DNA of 64,000 bases, taken from positions 1 through 64,000 of the forward strand of contig JAJSAC010000068.1 of NCBI GenBank assembly GCA_024274915.1. Reading direction: 5' to 3'. Below, piece after piece: positions 1-8,119 of the stretch. This stretch comes from Thermodesulfobacteriota bacterium (GTDB lineage: Bacteria; Thermosulfidibacterota; Thermosulfidibacteria; Thermosulfidibacterales; B14-G1). Below the pieces are notes generated by a model. It saw only the letters and a list, made by a program, of their open reading frames with translations, did not search any database and was not told the origin of the DNA. The position numbers and the translations under genes are program-made. The first letter of the stretch is position 1, and each line of letters begins with the position of its first letter.

Positions 1-233
1 CCCAAAATTCCCTTCCTGGTAAAGGCATCATGTTCAGAATCCTGGATTTTTTCTTTCCAACAAGTGAAAGGGCGGGGCATTCCTCCCTTGCCCATATAAT
101 CGCCCCATGGGAACCTGGCTTGTGATCGCCAAAGGATTTGGTTTTTCGTAACTTACTCCCTGGGGGGCTCAAATATGGATCTGCGGTCGGAACGCCTCGC
201 CCTGACCCATAAGGCCAAAACTGGGGGAAGTCC
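1..233. repeat. MITE-like element, copy 1 (left end cut by window edge); same outer ends and subterminal stem as copies 2 and 3 but a different core
   Basis: cccaaaattcccttcctggtaaagg...gttcagaatcctgga...aagtgaaagggcggggcattcctcccttgcccat ... cggaacgcctcgccct ... aactgggggaagtcc; aligns to 4121-4377 and 7111-7357 at both ends. Confidence 0.8.
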
Positions 234-324
234 TGTGAAAACACCCTTGATCCCATATAGTGCGGCTAAGTATAGGAATTTTGTGGGCTTGGTCTTGAGT
301 ATGGCATTTTTGTTTTGCAGGGGT

Positions 325-2265
325 CTATTTACCTTTTTTTGAAGCCTTTTTGAGGAGGACCTTGATCTCTTGGAGCATGGTGTCCAAGGTCTGAGGGGAG
401 ATGTCACCTCCGCCGTACTCCTTCCAGTAGTACAACTCCGCGGCTTTTTCGATTTTCTCTCCCAGGGCAGGGTTTTCTTGGCCGATTCTGTGGGCTATCT
501 CCAGCAGGGTTTCGCCAGGTTCTACGGAGAAACCCTGCTCTTGCAGGGTGTTGACCAGTTTCTCTCCCCAGGTATGGGGTCTCTTTTGCCACCAGGATAT
601 GAAGCGGTAGAGGAGGAAGAGAGAGACCCCTATGATAAGTATCAAGACGAAGGTGGCTTTAGAGGGAGGGGAGGTGGGCATGTGGGGTTTGGGGGATGGT
701 GAGAAGAGGGCCAAGGCCTTTTTGAGCAGCTGGGTCTGTCTTTCTATGTTGTAGCTGATGACCCAGTGGTACCACTGGAATCTTAGGTAGTCTAGCAATC
801 TTCCTACAGTCCCCAGCCTACTCATAGTCCTGGAGGCTCCAGGGGGAAGGGGAGGAGTAGGATCGAAGGGAACCCAGCCCTGGCCCTCTTTGTATACTTC
901 CACCCAGGTGTGGGCGTCGGAGTTTCGGACGATGAAATATTTGCCCAGCTGGTTCCACTCTCCACCGAGGAACCCTGCCACAATCCGGGCTGGTACTTCT
1001 CGGATTCTCAAAAGGAGAACCATGGAGGTGGCGAAATACTCGCAGTGGCCCTGGCCTTTGTTGAGGAGGAAGGAGACCACGGGGTAGGGTCCTTTTTTGC
1101 CAGGATGGAGGGAGTATTTGTGGTTGGTCCTCAGGTACCTCTCCACGGCCCTGGCCAGGACCAGGGAATCCCTTTCTTTAGGGGCGATGGAATGGGCCAG
1201 GGTTTGGAGGGCTCCTCTTACCCTTTGGGGGACCCGGAGAAAGATGTGGGGAGAGAGGATGGGAGGGTACGTCTTCACCAGGCTTGAGTGGACCGTATAG
1301 AAGACTCTCTGGGTTATGGGGGATGTGGTATGCAGGGTGTAACCCAGTCCCATGGCAACCTTGCTTCCCCGGATTGCCACTCTCCGGGGTATGCCCAGAG
1401 CAAAGAGGGTGTTGCCCTGATGGGGTTCTAGAAAGATCCTGTATACTACTTTCCTGCCCCCGGGGAGGGTGTGGGGGGTTGGCTTCTTTTTGATCCACGG
1501 CACCACCCATACACCGTGCTGGTACTCCACGTACACTTTCCCCCTCCAGTACAGCTTGTTCCGGGGTGGTCTGGGTCCCTCCAGCCATTCCACCCTCATG
1601 GCTACAGAGGGGTCTTCTTTTATGGTCTCCACGCTTCCCGGGGTGATGTTTTCCCCAAAGCCTGATTTGGCGGTTTTCCCTCCAGACCATCCTGGAGTGA
1701 AGGTGAAAGAGGGGCGAGGTAGTATGAGAAAGAAGATGACAGTGGAGGGAAGAAGGGCAAAGGACATGATCCCTCCCCACAGAAAGAGGGTTTGTGTTTC
1801 TTTGGAGGAGATGGTCTCCCTCTCTGTGGAGGCAAAGAGAAAAATGAGACCGGTTAGGAGAAGGAAGATGTTGGCTGCTAAGAGGAAGCCAAATTCCATT
1901 CCCCACCTCACCACGGCAGCTCCCGCCATAAGGAGGAGGGAGAGGAGGTAGAGCTGTAGATAGTCTCTCACCTTCTTGGTGGAGAGGAGCTTGGCTGAGA
2001 TGAGGATGAAGAGGATGCCCATGATACGGCTGAAAAAGAACTCCCATTGGATTCCCCAGAGGTTGAGGAGGATCAGGATCATTGCCACTGCGGTGACGAT
2101 GGAGTTGGGCAAAGGGGTGAGTCCCTTCTCGTCCATCCAGAGACTGATGACAAGGGAACCAAGGGTGAGGAGGGTATAGGATGGAGCTACCTCCCCCGCC
2201 ATGGATATGAGTCCCAAGACCAGGGATACAAAGAGGAGGTACCGGGCTATTTTGAGGGGTCCCAT
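325..2265 (-). CDS. TgpA-like transglutaminase-domain membrane protein (DUF3488/transglutaminase/DUF4129 type)
   Basis: Multiple N-terminal TM segments; GQGHCEYFATSMVLLLR...AHTWVEVY...GWVPFDPTPP transglutaminase core; followed on the same strand by DUF58 and MoxR genes. Confidence 0.9.
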   Translation of the reverse strand: MGPLKIARYLLFVSLVLGLISMAGEVAPSYTLLTLGSLVISLWMDEKGLTPLPNSIVTAVAMILILLNLWGIQWEFFFSRIMGILFILISAKLLSTKKVRDYLQLYLLSLLLMAGAAVVRWGMEFGFLLAANIFLLLTGLIFLFASTERETISSKETQTLFLWGGIMSFALLPSTVIFFLILPRPSFTFTPGWSGGKTAKSGFGENITPGSVETIKEDPSVAMRVEWLEGPRPPRNKLYWRGKVYVEYQHGVWVVPWIKKKPTPHTLPGGRKVVYRIFLEPHQGNTLFALGIPRRVAIRGSKVAMGLGYTLHTTSPITQRVFYTVHSSLVKTYPPILSPHIFLRVPQRVRGALQTLAHSIAPKERDSLVLARAVERYLRTNHKYSLHPGKKGPYPVVSFLLNKGQGHCEYFATSMVLLLRIREVPARIVAGFLGGEWNQLGKYFIVRNSDAHTWVEVYKEGQGWVPFDPTPPLPPGASRTMSRLGTVGRLLDYLRFQWYHWVISYNIERQTQLLKKALALFSPSPKPHMPTSPPSKATFVLILIIGVSLFLLYRFISWWQKRPHTWGEKLVNTLQEQGFSVEPGETLLEIAHRIGQENPALGEKIEKAAELYYWKEYGGGDISPQTLDTMLQEIKVLLKKASKKGK

Positions 2266-2275
2266 CTTCTCCCCC

Positions 2276-3151
2276 CTAAGCCAGGGCCAAGGCCTCCAGC
2301 AGGGTGCTGAGGTGTTTTTCTCCCCGGGCGGGTTTCAAGGTTTTGTCAGGCAGTATGAGCCCTACGGCCATGCCCCTCTTGGTGCTCTCCAAGATCAGAT
2401 AGGTGGCCCGGCCCAGCGCTTCTTCCCAGTCGCCTGCCCCTTTGTTTACCTGGACAATTAGCTTGTTTCCCTGGGCATTTGCCGTTTCCCGGATTATCAG
2501 CTCACCTTTTCGGGCTGTGGCTTTCCAGTCCATCCTCTTCAGGGAATCGCCTTCTTGGTAGGGCCTCAACTCCAGGATCTCGTCTCCCAATCCCCTGCTT
2601 TTACCAGGGGAGTATGGGCCTTCTCCTTCCCCTTCCCCTACTTTTAGGGGGGTGGGTATGGGTTTGGGGAAGACCAATAGTTCCTGGTTCACCTCTATTT
2701 TTCGGCTCCGGGTGAAGAAACCTAGGGGGAAAGCGGATACCACCTCTATGCTGGAAAGCTCTGCTTTACCCCTATGGGGAAAGGTTAGCCACACGGTGGT
2801 CTCTTCTTTTCCATGGTACCCCATAATGATGCCCTTCGCTTCCTGTCCTCGGATCCTGATGCCCACCAGAGTGGGGGGTAGAGGCCACCTCCGCCTCCTC
2901 AGGATCACCCTGAAAGGAGCGGGATGGGTTGCAAATATCTCTTGGGGGGGCGAAAGTTCCACCTTTAGCCCGGTGAGGTTGATTATAGAGGATATCCCCG
3001 AGACCATCATAAGGGCCAGCAAAGCGGACGAGAGTAGGTAGAGGAGGTTGTTACCCGTGTTGGCGGCTCCTAGGGCAATGATGATGGTGATCAGGATGTA
3101 AAGGTGTCCCCATCTCGTGATCTTTACCCGGTATCTTTTCTTGAATCTCAC
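2276..3151 (-). CDS. DUF58 domain-containing protein
   Basis: ELRPYQEGDSLKRMDWKATARKGELIIRE is a DUF58 signature; N-terminal TM pair. Confidence 0.9.
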   Translation of the reverse strand: MRFKKRYRVKITRWGHLYILITIIIALGAANTGNNLLYLLSSALLALMMVSGISSIINLTGLKVELSPPQEIFATHPAPFRVILRRRRWPLPPTLVGIRIRGQEAKGIIMGYHGKEETTVWLTFPHRGKAELSSIEVVSAFPLGFFTRSRKIEVNQELLVFPKPIPTPLKVGEGEGEGPYSPGKSRGLGDEILELRPYQEGDSLKRMDWKATARKGELIIRETANAQGNKLIVQVNKGAGDWEEALGRATYLILESTKRGMAVGLILPDKTLKPARGEKHLSTLLEALALA

Positions 3152-4077
3152 AGGGGTGCAGAAACAGAGGCCAGAAAGTTCAGCAGATATTCCAGCCTCT
3201 CCTCTTCCTTGTAATCTCCTGGGGGAGCGAGGCGGTGGAAGGCCACATAGGGAAAGGAGACCTTTACGTCTTCGGGTATGAGATAGTCTCTGTTTTCTAA
3301 ATAGGCCCGGGCCTGGGCCACCTTTTTCAGGGCAATGGCTCCTCTGGTGGACAGTCCAAAGCGGAAATGTTTTTTGTTTCGGGTAGTTTCTGTGATTTCC
3401 ATGATGTAGGCCAGAATCCTTGGAGGGACTTTCACCTCCGACACCTCTTTTTGGATTTCAAGGATCTCCTGGGTGTTGAGGAGAGAGGGCAATTCCTGGG
3501 CCATGTTGTAATGCCCATTGTGGGCGACAATCTCTGCTTCCAGGCTCCTTTCAGGGTATCCCATCTCCAGACGCACCATGAAGCGGTCTAGCTGGGATTC
3601 GGGTAGGGGGAAGGTGCCGTAAAGTTCCAGGGGGTTCTGGGTGGCAATGACGAAGAACGGGGTGGGAAGGGGGTAGGTGTCTCCGCCCACAGAGACTTTA
3701 CCTTCGCCCATGGCCTCTAGGAGGGCGCTCTGGGTTCTTGGGGTGGCCCGGTTTATCTCGTCGGCCAGAAGGATGTTGTGGAATACGGGGCCTGGCTTGA
3801 AGACGAATCTGCTTTCTTGGGCCAAGAAAACTTCGGTGCCTATCACGTCAGAGGGCATGAGGTCGTTGGTGAACTGGACCCTGGCAAAGGTACATCCCGT
3901 CACTTTGGCCAATGCCAGGGCTAGGGTGGTCTTTCCCGTTCCCGGTAGGTCTTCCAACAAGAGATGTCCGCCGGCCAACAGGGTGGCAATGGAGATCTGG
4001 ACCTCCCTTTCCTTTCCCCTGATAACGGAGGATACCAGATTTAGGGCTTTTGTCAGTCTCTCCCTCATGAGACGCAT
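3148..4077 (-). CDS. MoxR family AAA+ ATPase (start placed at internal ATG; ORF track extends to TTG at 4134)
   Basis: LLEDLPGTGKTTLALALAK Walker A, LLADEINRATPRTQSALLEAM Walker B, VIATQNP; ATG at 4075-4077 precedes MRLMRERLTKAL. Confidence 0.9.
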   Translation of the reverse strand: MRLMRERLTKALNLVSSVIRGKEREVQISIATLLAGGHLLLEDLPGTGKTTLALALAKVTGCTFARVQFTNDLMPSDVIGTEVFLAQESRFVFKPGPVFHNILLADEINRATPRTQSALLEAMGEGKVSVGGDTYPLPTPFFVIATQNPLELYGTFPLPESQLDRFMVRLEMGYPERSLEAEIVAHNGHYNMAQELPSLLNTQEILEIQKEVSEVKVPPRILAYIMEITETTRNKKHFRFGLSTRGAIALKKVAQARAYLENRDYLIPEDVKVSFPYVAFHRLAPPGDYKEEERLEYLLNFLASVSAPL

Positions 4078-4120
4078 AGAATAAACGGAAGAATCGGGGC
4101 TTTCAATGGTGGGGATGGCC

Positions 4121-4377
4121 AGGAGTTCCCCCAAAAATCCCTTCTTGGTGAAGGTATGGCGTTCAGAACCCTAGACTGTACCTTTCAGATAAGTGAAAGG
4201 GCGGGGCATTCCTCCCTTGCCCATGGCTGATAGCTGATGGCTCATGGCTCATGGCTCATGGCTGATAGCAACTGTGAGCTATGAACCATGAACTACGAGC
4301 TATGAACTATGAGCTATTCATCTCTGCGCTCGGAACGCCCCGCCCTGCCATCTGAGGGTAGAACTGGGGGAAGTCCT
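4121..4377. mobile_element. MITE-like element, copy 2
   Basis: 13-bp imperfect TIR AGGAGTTCCCCCA / TGGGGGAAGTCCT; subterminal stem AGGGCGGGGCATTCC (4198-4212) / GGAACGCCCCGCCCT (4332-4346); 12-bp direct repeat GTGGGGATGGCC at 4109-4120 and 4378-4389. Confidence 0.85.
4223..4317. repeat. Heptanucleotide tandem arrays inside MITE copy 2
   Basis: Arm 1 (4223-4269) six ATRGCTS heptads plus ATAGC; arm 2 (4276-4317) exactly six GARCYAY-type heptads: GAGCTAT GAACCAT GAACTAC GAGCTAT GAACTAT GAGCTAT. Confidence 0.9.
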
Positions 4378-4452
4378 GTGGGGATGGCCCCTCTCGTTGA
4401 AAGCTTTATCCAATGGTGTTAAGCAAGACTAAAAAAGCCAGGAGGTGGGGGC

Positions 4453-5322
4453 ATGAATGTGGACGATATCAAGACCATTGGGGTGGTGGGTGCCGGTACC
4501 ATGGGGTCGGGCATTGCCCAGGTGGCGGCTGCGTCGGGATTCGGGGTGATTCTCAGGGACGTGTCTGAGGCCGCTCTAGATAGGGGTTTCAAGATCATTG
4601 AGCGGAGCCTGGCCAGGCTGACCAAAAAGGGTAAGATCTCTGAAGGGGAGGCCCAGGAGATCCTGGGACGTATCACCAAGACCTTGGAGCTCAAAGACAT
4701 GGCAGAGGTCGACTTGGTGATAGAGGCGGCCTTTGAGAAGATGGAGGTGAAGAAGGAGCTCTTTGGTGAGCTGGATGGGATCTGTCGCCCTGAGGTGGTT
4801 TTGGCTTCCAACACCTCCAGTCTTTCCATAACGGAGATTGCCGCTGCCACTTCCCGTCCCGATAAGGTGGTGGGCATGCACTTCTTTAATCCTGTTCCCG
4901 TGTTGCCCTTGGTGGAGATTGTCCAGGGCCTCACCACCTCTGACGAGACGGTGGAGCTGGCCTATGAGGTGGCCAAAAGGCTGGGTAAGTCTCCCATCAA
5001 GACCAAGGACCAGCCAGGCTTTATTGTGAACCGCGTTTTGGTGCCCTACATGAACGAGGCGGCCTTTGCTTACATGGAGGGTGTGGGTACGGCCGAGGAG
5101 ATAGATCAGGCCATGAAGTGGGGGGCCAATATGCCCATCGGTCCCTTGGCCCTGTTGGACCTGGTGGGTATCGATGTGGCCCTGGACGTTTTGGAGGTTC
5201 TTTATAGGGAGTTTGGCGATCCCAAGTTCAGGCCTGCACCCATTTTGAGGCAGATGGTTCGAGCGGGCCATCTGGGAAGGAAGACGGGCAAAGGCTTCTT
5301 CGATTATACCGAGAAAGTTTGA
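4453..5322 (+). CDS. 3-hydroxyacyl-CoA (3-hydroxybutyryl-CoA) dehydrogenase
   Basis: GVVGAGTMGSGIAQVAAASGF; ASNTSSLSITEIA; GMHFFNPVPVLPLVEIV; KDQPGFIVNR. Confidence 0.95.
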   Translation: MNVDDIKTIGVVGAGTMGSGIAQVAAASGFGVILRDVSEAALDRGFKIIERSLARLTKKGKISEGEAQEILGRITKTLELKDMAEVDLVIEAAFEKMEVKKELFGELDGICRPEVVLASNTSSLSITEIAAATSRPDKVVGMHFFNPVPVLPLVEIVQGLTTSDETVELAYEVAKRLGKSPIKTKDQPGFIVNRVLVPYMNEAAFAYMEGVGTAEEIDQAMKWGANMPIGPLALLDLVGIDVALDVLEVLYREFGDPKFRPAPILRQMVRAGHLGRKTGKGFFDYTEKV

Positions 5323-5333
5323 GGAGGTGAGTC

Positions 5334-6116
5334 ATGGCTTACGAAACCTTGCTCTATGAAGTGAAGGAAGGGATAGCCTATGTCACCATTAACAGGCCCA
5401 AGGTTCTTAATGCCCTCGACGACACTGTTATCAATGAGTTGGGCCAGGTCTTTGCTGCCATCAAAGACGACTCCCAGGTGAAGGCCGTCATACTCACAGG
5501 GTCCGGGGAAAAGGCCTTCGTGGCAGGGGCCGACATCACCCAGTTGGTGGAGCTCAACACCCTGACTGGAAAGGTCTTTGCTGAAAAAGGTCAGGCCGTT
5601 TTCAATCTCATTGAGAACCTGGGTAAGCCCGTCATCGCTGCCATTAACGGCTTTGCCCTGGGGGGTGGATGTGAGCTGGCCATGGCCTGCACCTTGAGGG
5701 TGGCTTCTACCAGGGCTAAGCTAGGCCAGCCGGAAGTGAACCTGGGCATCATCCCTGGCTATGGTGGTACCCAGAGGCTCCCCAGGTTGGTGGGGAAGGG
5801 CCGGGCCATGGAACTGGTCCTCACGGGGCGCATGGTGGACGCCCAAGAGGCCTTCCAGATGGGTCTGGTGAATAAGGTCGTGGAACCCGAGAAGCTCATG
5901 GAGGAAGCCGAGGCCCTGGCCAGGACCATCATGGGCAAGGGACCTGTGGCGGTGAAACTGGCCATGGAGGCTGTCAATCGGGGCTTGGAGGTCAGCCTGG
6001 AAGAGGGTTTGCGCATTGAGGCTGACCTCTTTGGTGTGTGTTGCTCTACCGAAGACAAAGTGGAAGGCACCAAGGCCTTTCTGGAGAAGAGAAAGGCCGG
6101 TTTCCAAGGTAAGTGA
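5334..6116 (+). CDS. Enoyl-CoA hydratase/isomerase family protein
   Basis: TINRPKVLNALD...GEKAFVAGADI...AINGFALGGGCELAMACTLRVAS...LGIIPGYGGTQRL. Confidence 0.95.
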   Translation: MAYETLLYEVKEGIAYVTINRPKVLNALDDTVINELGQVFAAIKDDSQVKAVILTGSGEKAFVAGADITQLVELNTLTGKVFAEKGQAVFNLIENLGKPVIAAINGFALGGGCELAMACTLRVASTRAKLGQPEVNLGIIPGYGGTQRLPRLVGKGRAMELVLTGRMVDAQEAFQMGLVNKVVEPEKLMEEAEALARTIMGKGPVAVKLAMEAVNRGLEVSLEEGLRIEADLFGVCCSTEDKVEGTKAFLEKRKAGFQGK

Positions 6117-6129
6117 CGTTGCATTAGGG

Positions 6130-6157
6130 GGGGCCGGGGTGTCGTCTCTCCGGCCCC
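6130..6157. terminator. Hairpin between convergent genes (terminator-like)
   Basis: GGGGCCGG (6130-6137) / CCGGCCCC (6150-6157). Confidence 0.5.
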
Positions 6158-6194
6158 ACCCGGATGGGTTATCAAAGGGCTTAAAATCTTGTTC

Positions 6195-7040
6195 TCAGGT
6201 TTTTTCGATGGAGTCCTCCAGGTCTGGGTAGAGCTTTCTCATGCACTCCGGGCAGATGCTGTGGCTAAGGACGGCTTCTGTGTGGCTTTTGATGTAGTTC
6301 TCTAACTGGATCCACCGCCCCTGGTCGTCTCGAATCTTCTTACAATTGGCGCATATGGGGAGAAAACCGCTGAGGGCCTTGGTGAGGGCCTCTTCTAGCT
6401 TCCTTTGGAGAACTTCTTTCTCTTTTTGGGCCTGGAGCCATTGGGATATGTCCTTGAAGTTTTCTACTATCCCGAGGAGCTGCCCATCCAACCCCTTGAA
6501 GGGCACCGCCGTGATGATGCAGGGGATTTTGGTACCGTCCTTCGCTTCCTTCTCTACGCTACGCTCCACTCGCTCCTTCCCCTTTAGGATCTGGAGGAGG
6601 GGACAGTCTGGGGTGTGACACTCGGGACCATGGAACACTTCGTAGCATTTTTTACCGATGGAGTCTTTCTTGCTCACTCCTGACATCTTAGTGAAGGTGT
6701 CGTTGACCCGAAGGACGTTGTACTCTCTGTCTATGACCCTCATCCCGTCAGCAGCGGTGTTGAAAATCTGCTCCAGCTCCTTATAGGCCAGTTTTGCCTT
6801 TTCTTCGGCCTCTCTCCGCTGATTGATGATGGATTGAGCGTAGGCGCCGAAGGCTACCAGCAGGGAGACTATCAATATGCGCATCCAGGTTTCATGGGCG
6901 TTGGGATGAAGGACCTGAGTTAGAAAGGGTCCCTTCTGAAAAACTATGGAATGGATGGCGGCTTCAAAGAACCAGAAGGACATGCCCAGGCCCATTCCAA
7001 GGAGGGTTATCCTGTTTCGTTGGATGATACTTTTGGGCAC
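6195..7040 (-). CDS. Membrane-anchored PAS-domain protein with C-terminal CxxC/CxxC motif, no kinase domain
   Basis: N-terminal TM segments; ELEQIFNTAADGMRVIDREYNVLRVNDTF PAS start; ICANCKKIRDDQGRWIQLENYI...SHSICPECMRKLYP. Confidence 0.75.
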   Translation of the reverse strand: MPKSIIQRNRITLLGMGLGMSFWFFEAAIHSIVFQKGPFLTQVLHPNAHETWMRILIVSLLVAFGAYAQSIINQRREAEEKAKLAYKELEQIFNTAADGMRVIDREYNVLRVNDTFTKMSGVSKKDSIGKKCYEVFHGPECHTPDCPLLQILKGKERVERSVEKEAKDGTKIPCIITAVPFKGLDGQLLGIVENFKDISQWLQAQKEKEVLQRKLEEALTKALSGFLPICANCKKIRDDQGRWIQLENYIKSHTEAVLSHSICPECMRKLYPDLEDSIEKT

Positions 7041-7110
7041 CTTCCCTTCTCCGTTTTATAATCATAAATACAGTATCAAACTTACCTCAGAAAGCAATTT
7101 TTAATTTGCT

Positions 7111-7357
7111 GGACTTCCCCCAAAAATCCCTTCTTGGTGAAGGTATGGTGTTCAGAATCCTAGACTTTACCTTTCAGATAAGTGAAAGGGCGGGGCATTC
7201 CTTCCTTGCCCATGGCTGATAGCTGATGGCTGATGGCTCATGGCTGATAGCAACTGTGAGCTATGAACCATGAACTACGAGCTATGAACTATGAGCTATC
7301 ATCTCTGCGCTCGGAACGCCCCGCCCTGCCATCTGAGGGTAGAACTGGGGGAAGTCT
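7111..7357. mobile_element. MITE-like element, copy 3
   Basis: Perfect 11-bp TIR GACTTCCCCCA (7112-7122) / TGGGGGAAGTC (7346-7356); same subterminal stem; 8-bp direct repeat TTAATTTG at 7101-7108 and 7359-7366. Confidence 0.85.
7212..7299. repeat. Heptanucleotide tandem arrays inside MITE copy 3
   Basis: Arm 1 (7212-7251) has one heptad fewer than copy 2; arm 2 (7258-7299) six heptads, identical to copy 2. Confidence 0.9.
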
Positions 7358-7464
7358 GTTAATTTGTAGTTTTTTTATATCCTATGAGGCAAAGGGATCG
7401 CTGGCATCCGGCCGGGAGGGGTATTAGATTAACTTTGTGAATAAAGTATCTAGGAGGGTGGATC

Positions 7465-7932
7465 ATGTTCAGGAAGATCATGGTAGCCACTGGGGGGTCT
7501 CTTTGGTCCACGAGGGCAGTGGAGTATGCCGCAGATTTAGCCAGGGAACTGGATGCCCAGCTCTGTATTCTTCACGTGGTCACTTCACCGTCTCTCATCA
7601 GTGAGTTGTTGGCGTCGGTTCCCTTTGACAAGGAGTTGAAAGAGAAGGGAGAACGGGTGCTGGAAGATGCCGCCGTTTTGGCCAGAGGCAAAGGGGTGGG
7701 GTGCAAGACCCTTCTGAAGACCGGTTCTGTTGCTGAAAACATCGTCATAGCCGCTGCCGAGGAGGGAGCAGACCTTCTGGTCCTGGGTTCCAGGGGTGAT
7801 AAAGGGCTGAGCCGGGGTGGCTTGGGGAGTATTGCTTCTAAGGTGGCAGCTACGGCCCCATGTCCCGTGTTAATCATGAAAGATACCTCCTTCCTCGAGG
7901 AACTTCTCAAGAAGGGCGCCTTAGTGAAGTAG
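7465..7932 (+). CDS. Universal stress protein (UspA family)
   Basis: ILHVV, ADLLVLGSRGDKGLSRGGLGSIASKVAATAPCPVLIMK. Confidence 0.9.
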   Translation: MFRKIMVATGGSLWSTRAVEYAADLARELDAQLCILHVVTSPSLISELLASVPFDKELKEKGERVLEDAAVLARGKGVGCKTLLKTGSVAENIVIAAAEEGADLLVLGSRGDKGLSRGGLGSIASKVAATAPCPVLIMKDTSFLEELLKKGALVK

Positions 7933-8119
7933 AGTAGGGTTCTATTCCAATGGGCAAAGGGTGGACTTTTCCCCCTGTTCTGTTGCACTTTTGGTTCTGG
8001 GGGGCATGGTAATACCACCTTACTTTTTACTTAAATTTCGCTGGACTGCGCCTAGCTTATTGACAGGGAAACTTTCTTTGTTTAATGGTAAGACCAATAT
8101 ACCTAAGGGGAGGTGCTTT

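Noticed and set aside
153-407. Short minus-strand ORF overlapping MITE copy 1
   Set aside because: Low-complexity translation, overlaps the repeat and the 3' end of the transglutaminase gene.
4223-4317. CRISPR array
   Set aside because: Units are 7 nt with no spacers; no cas genes.
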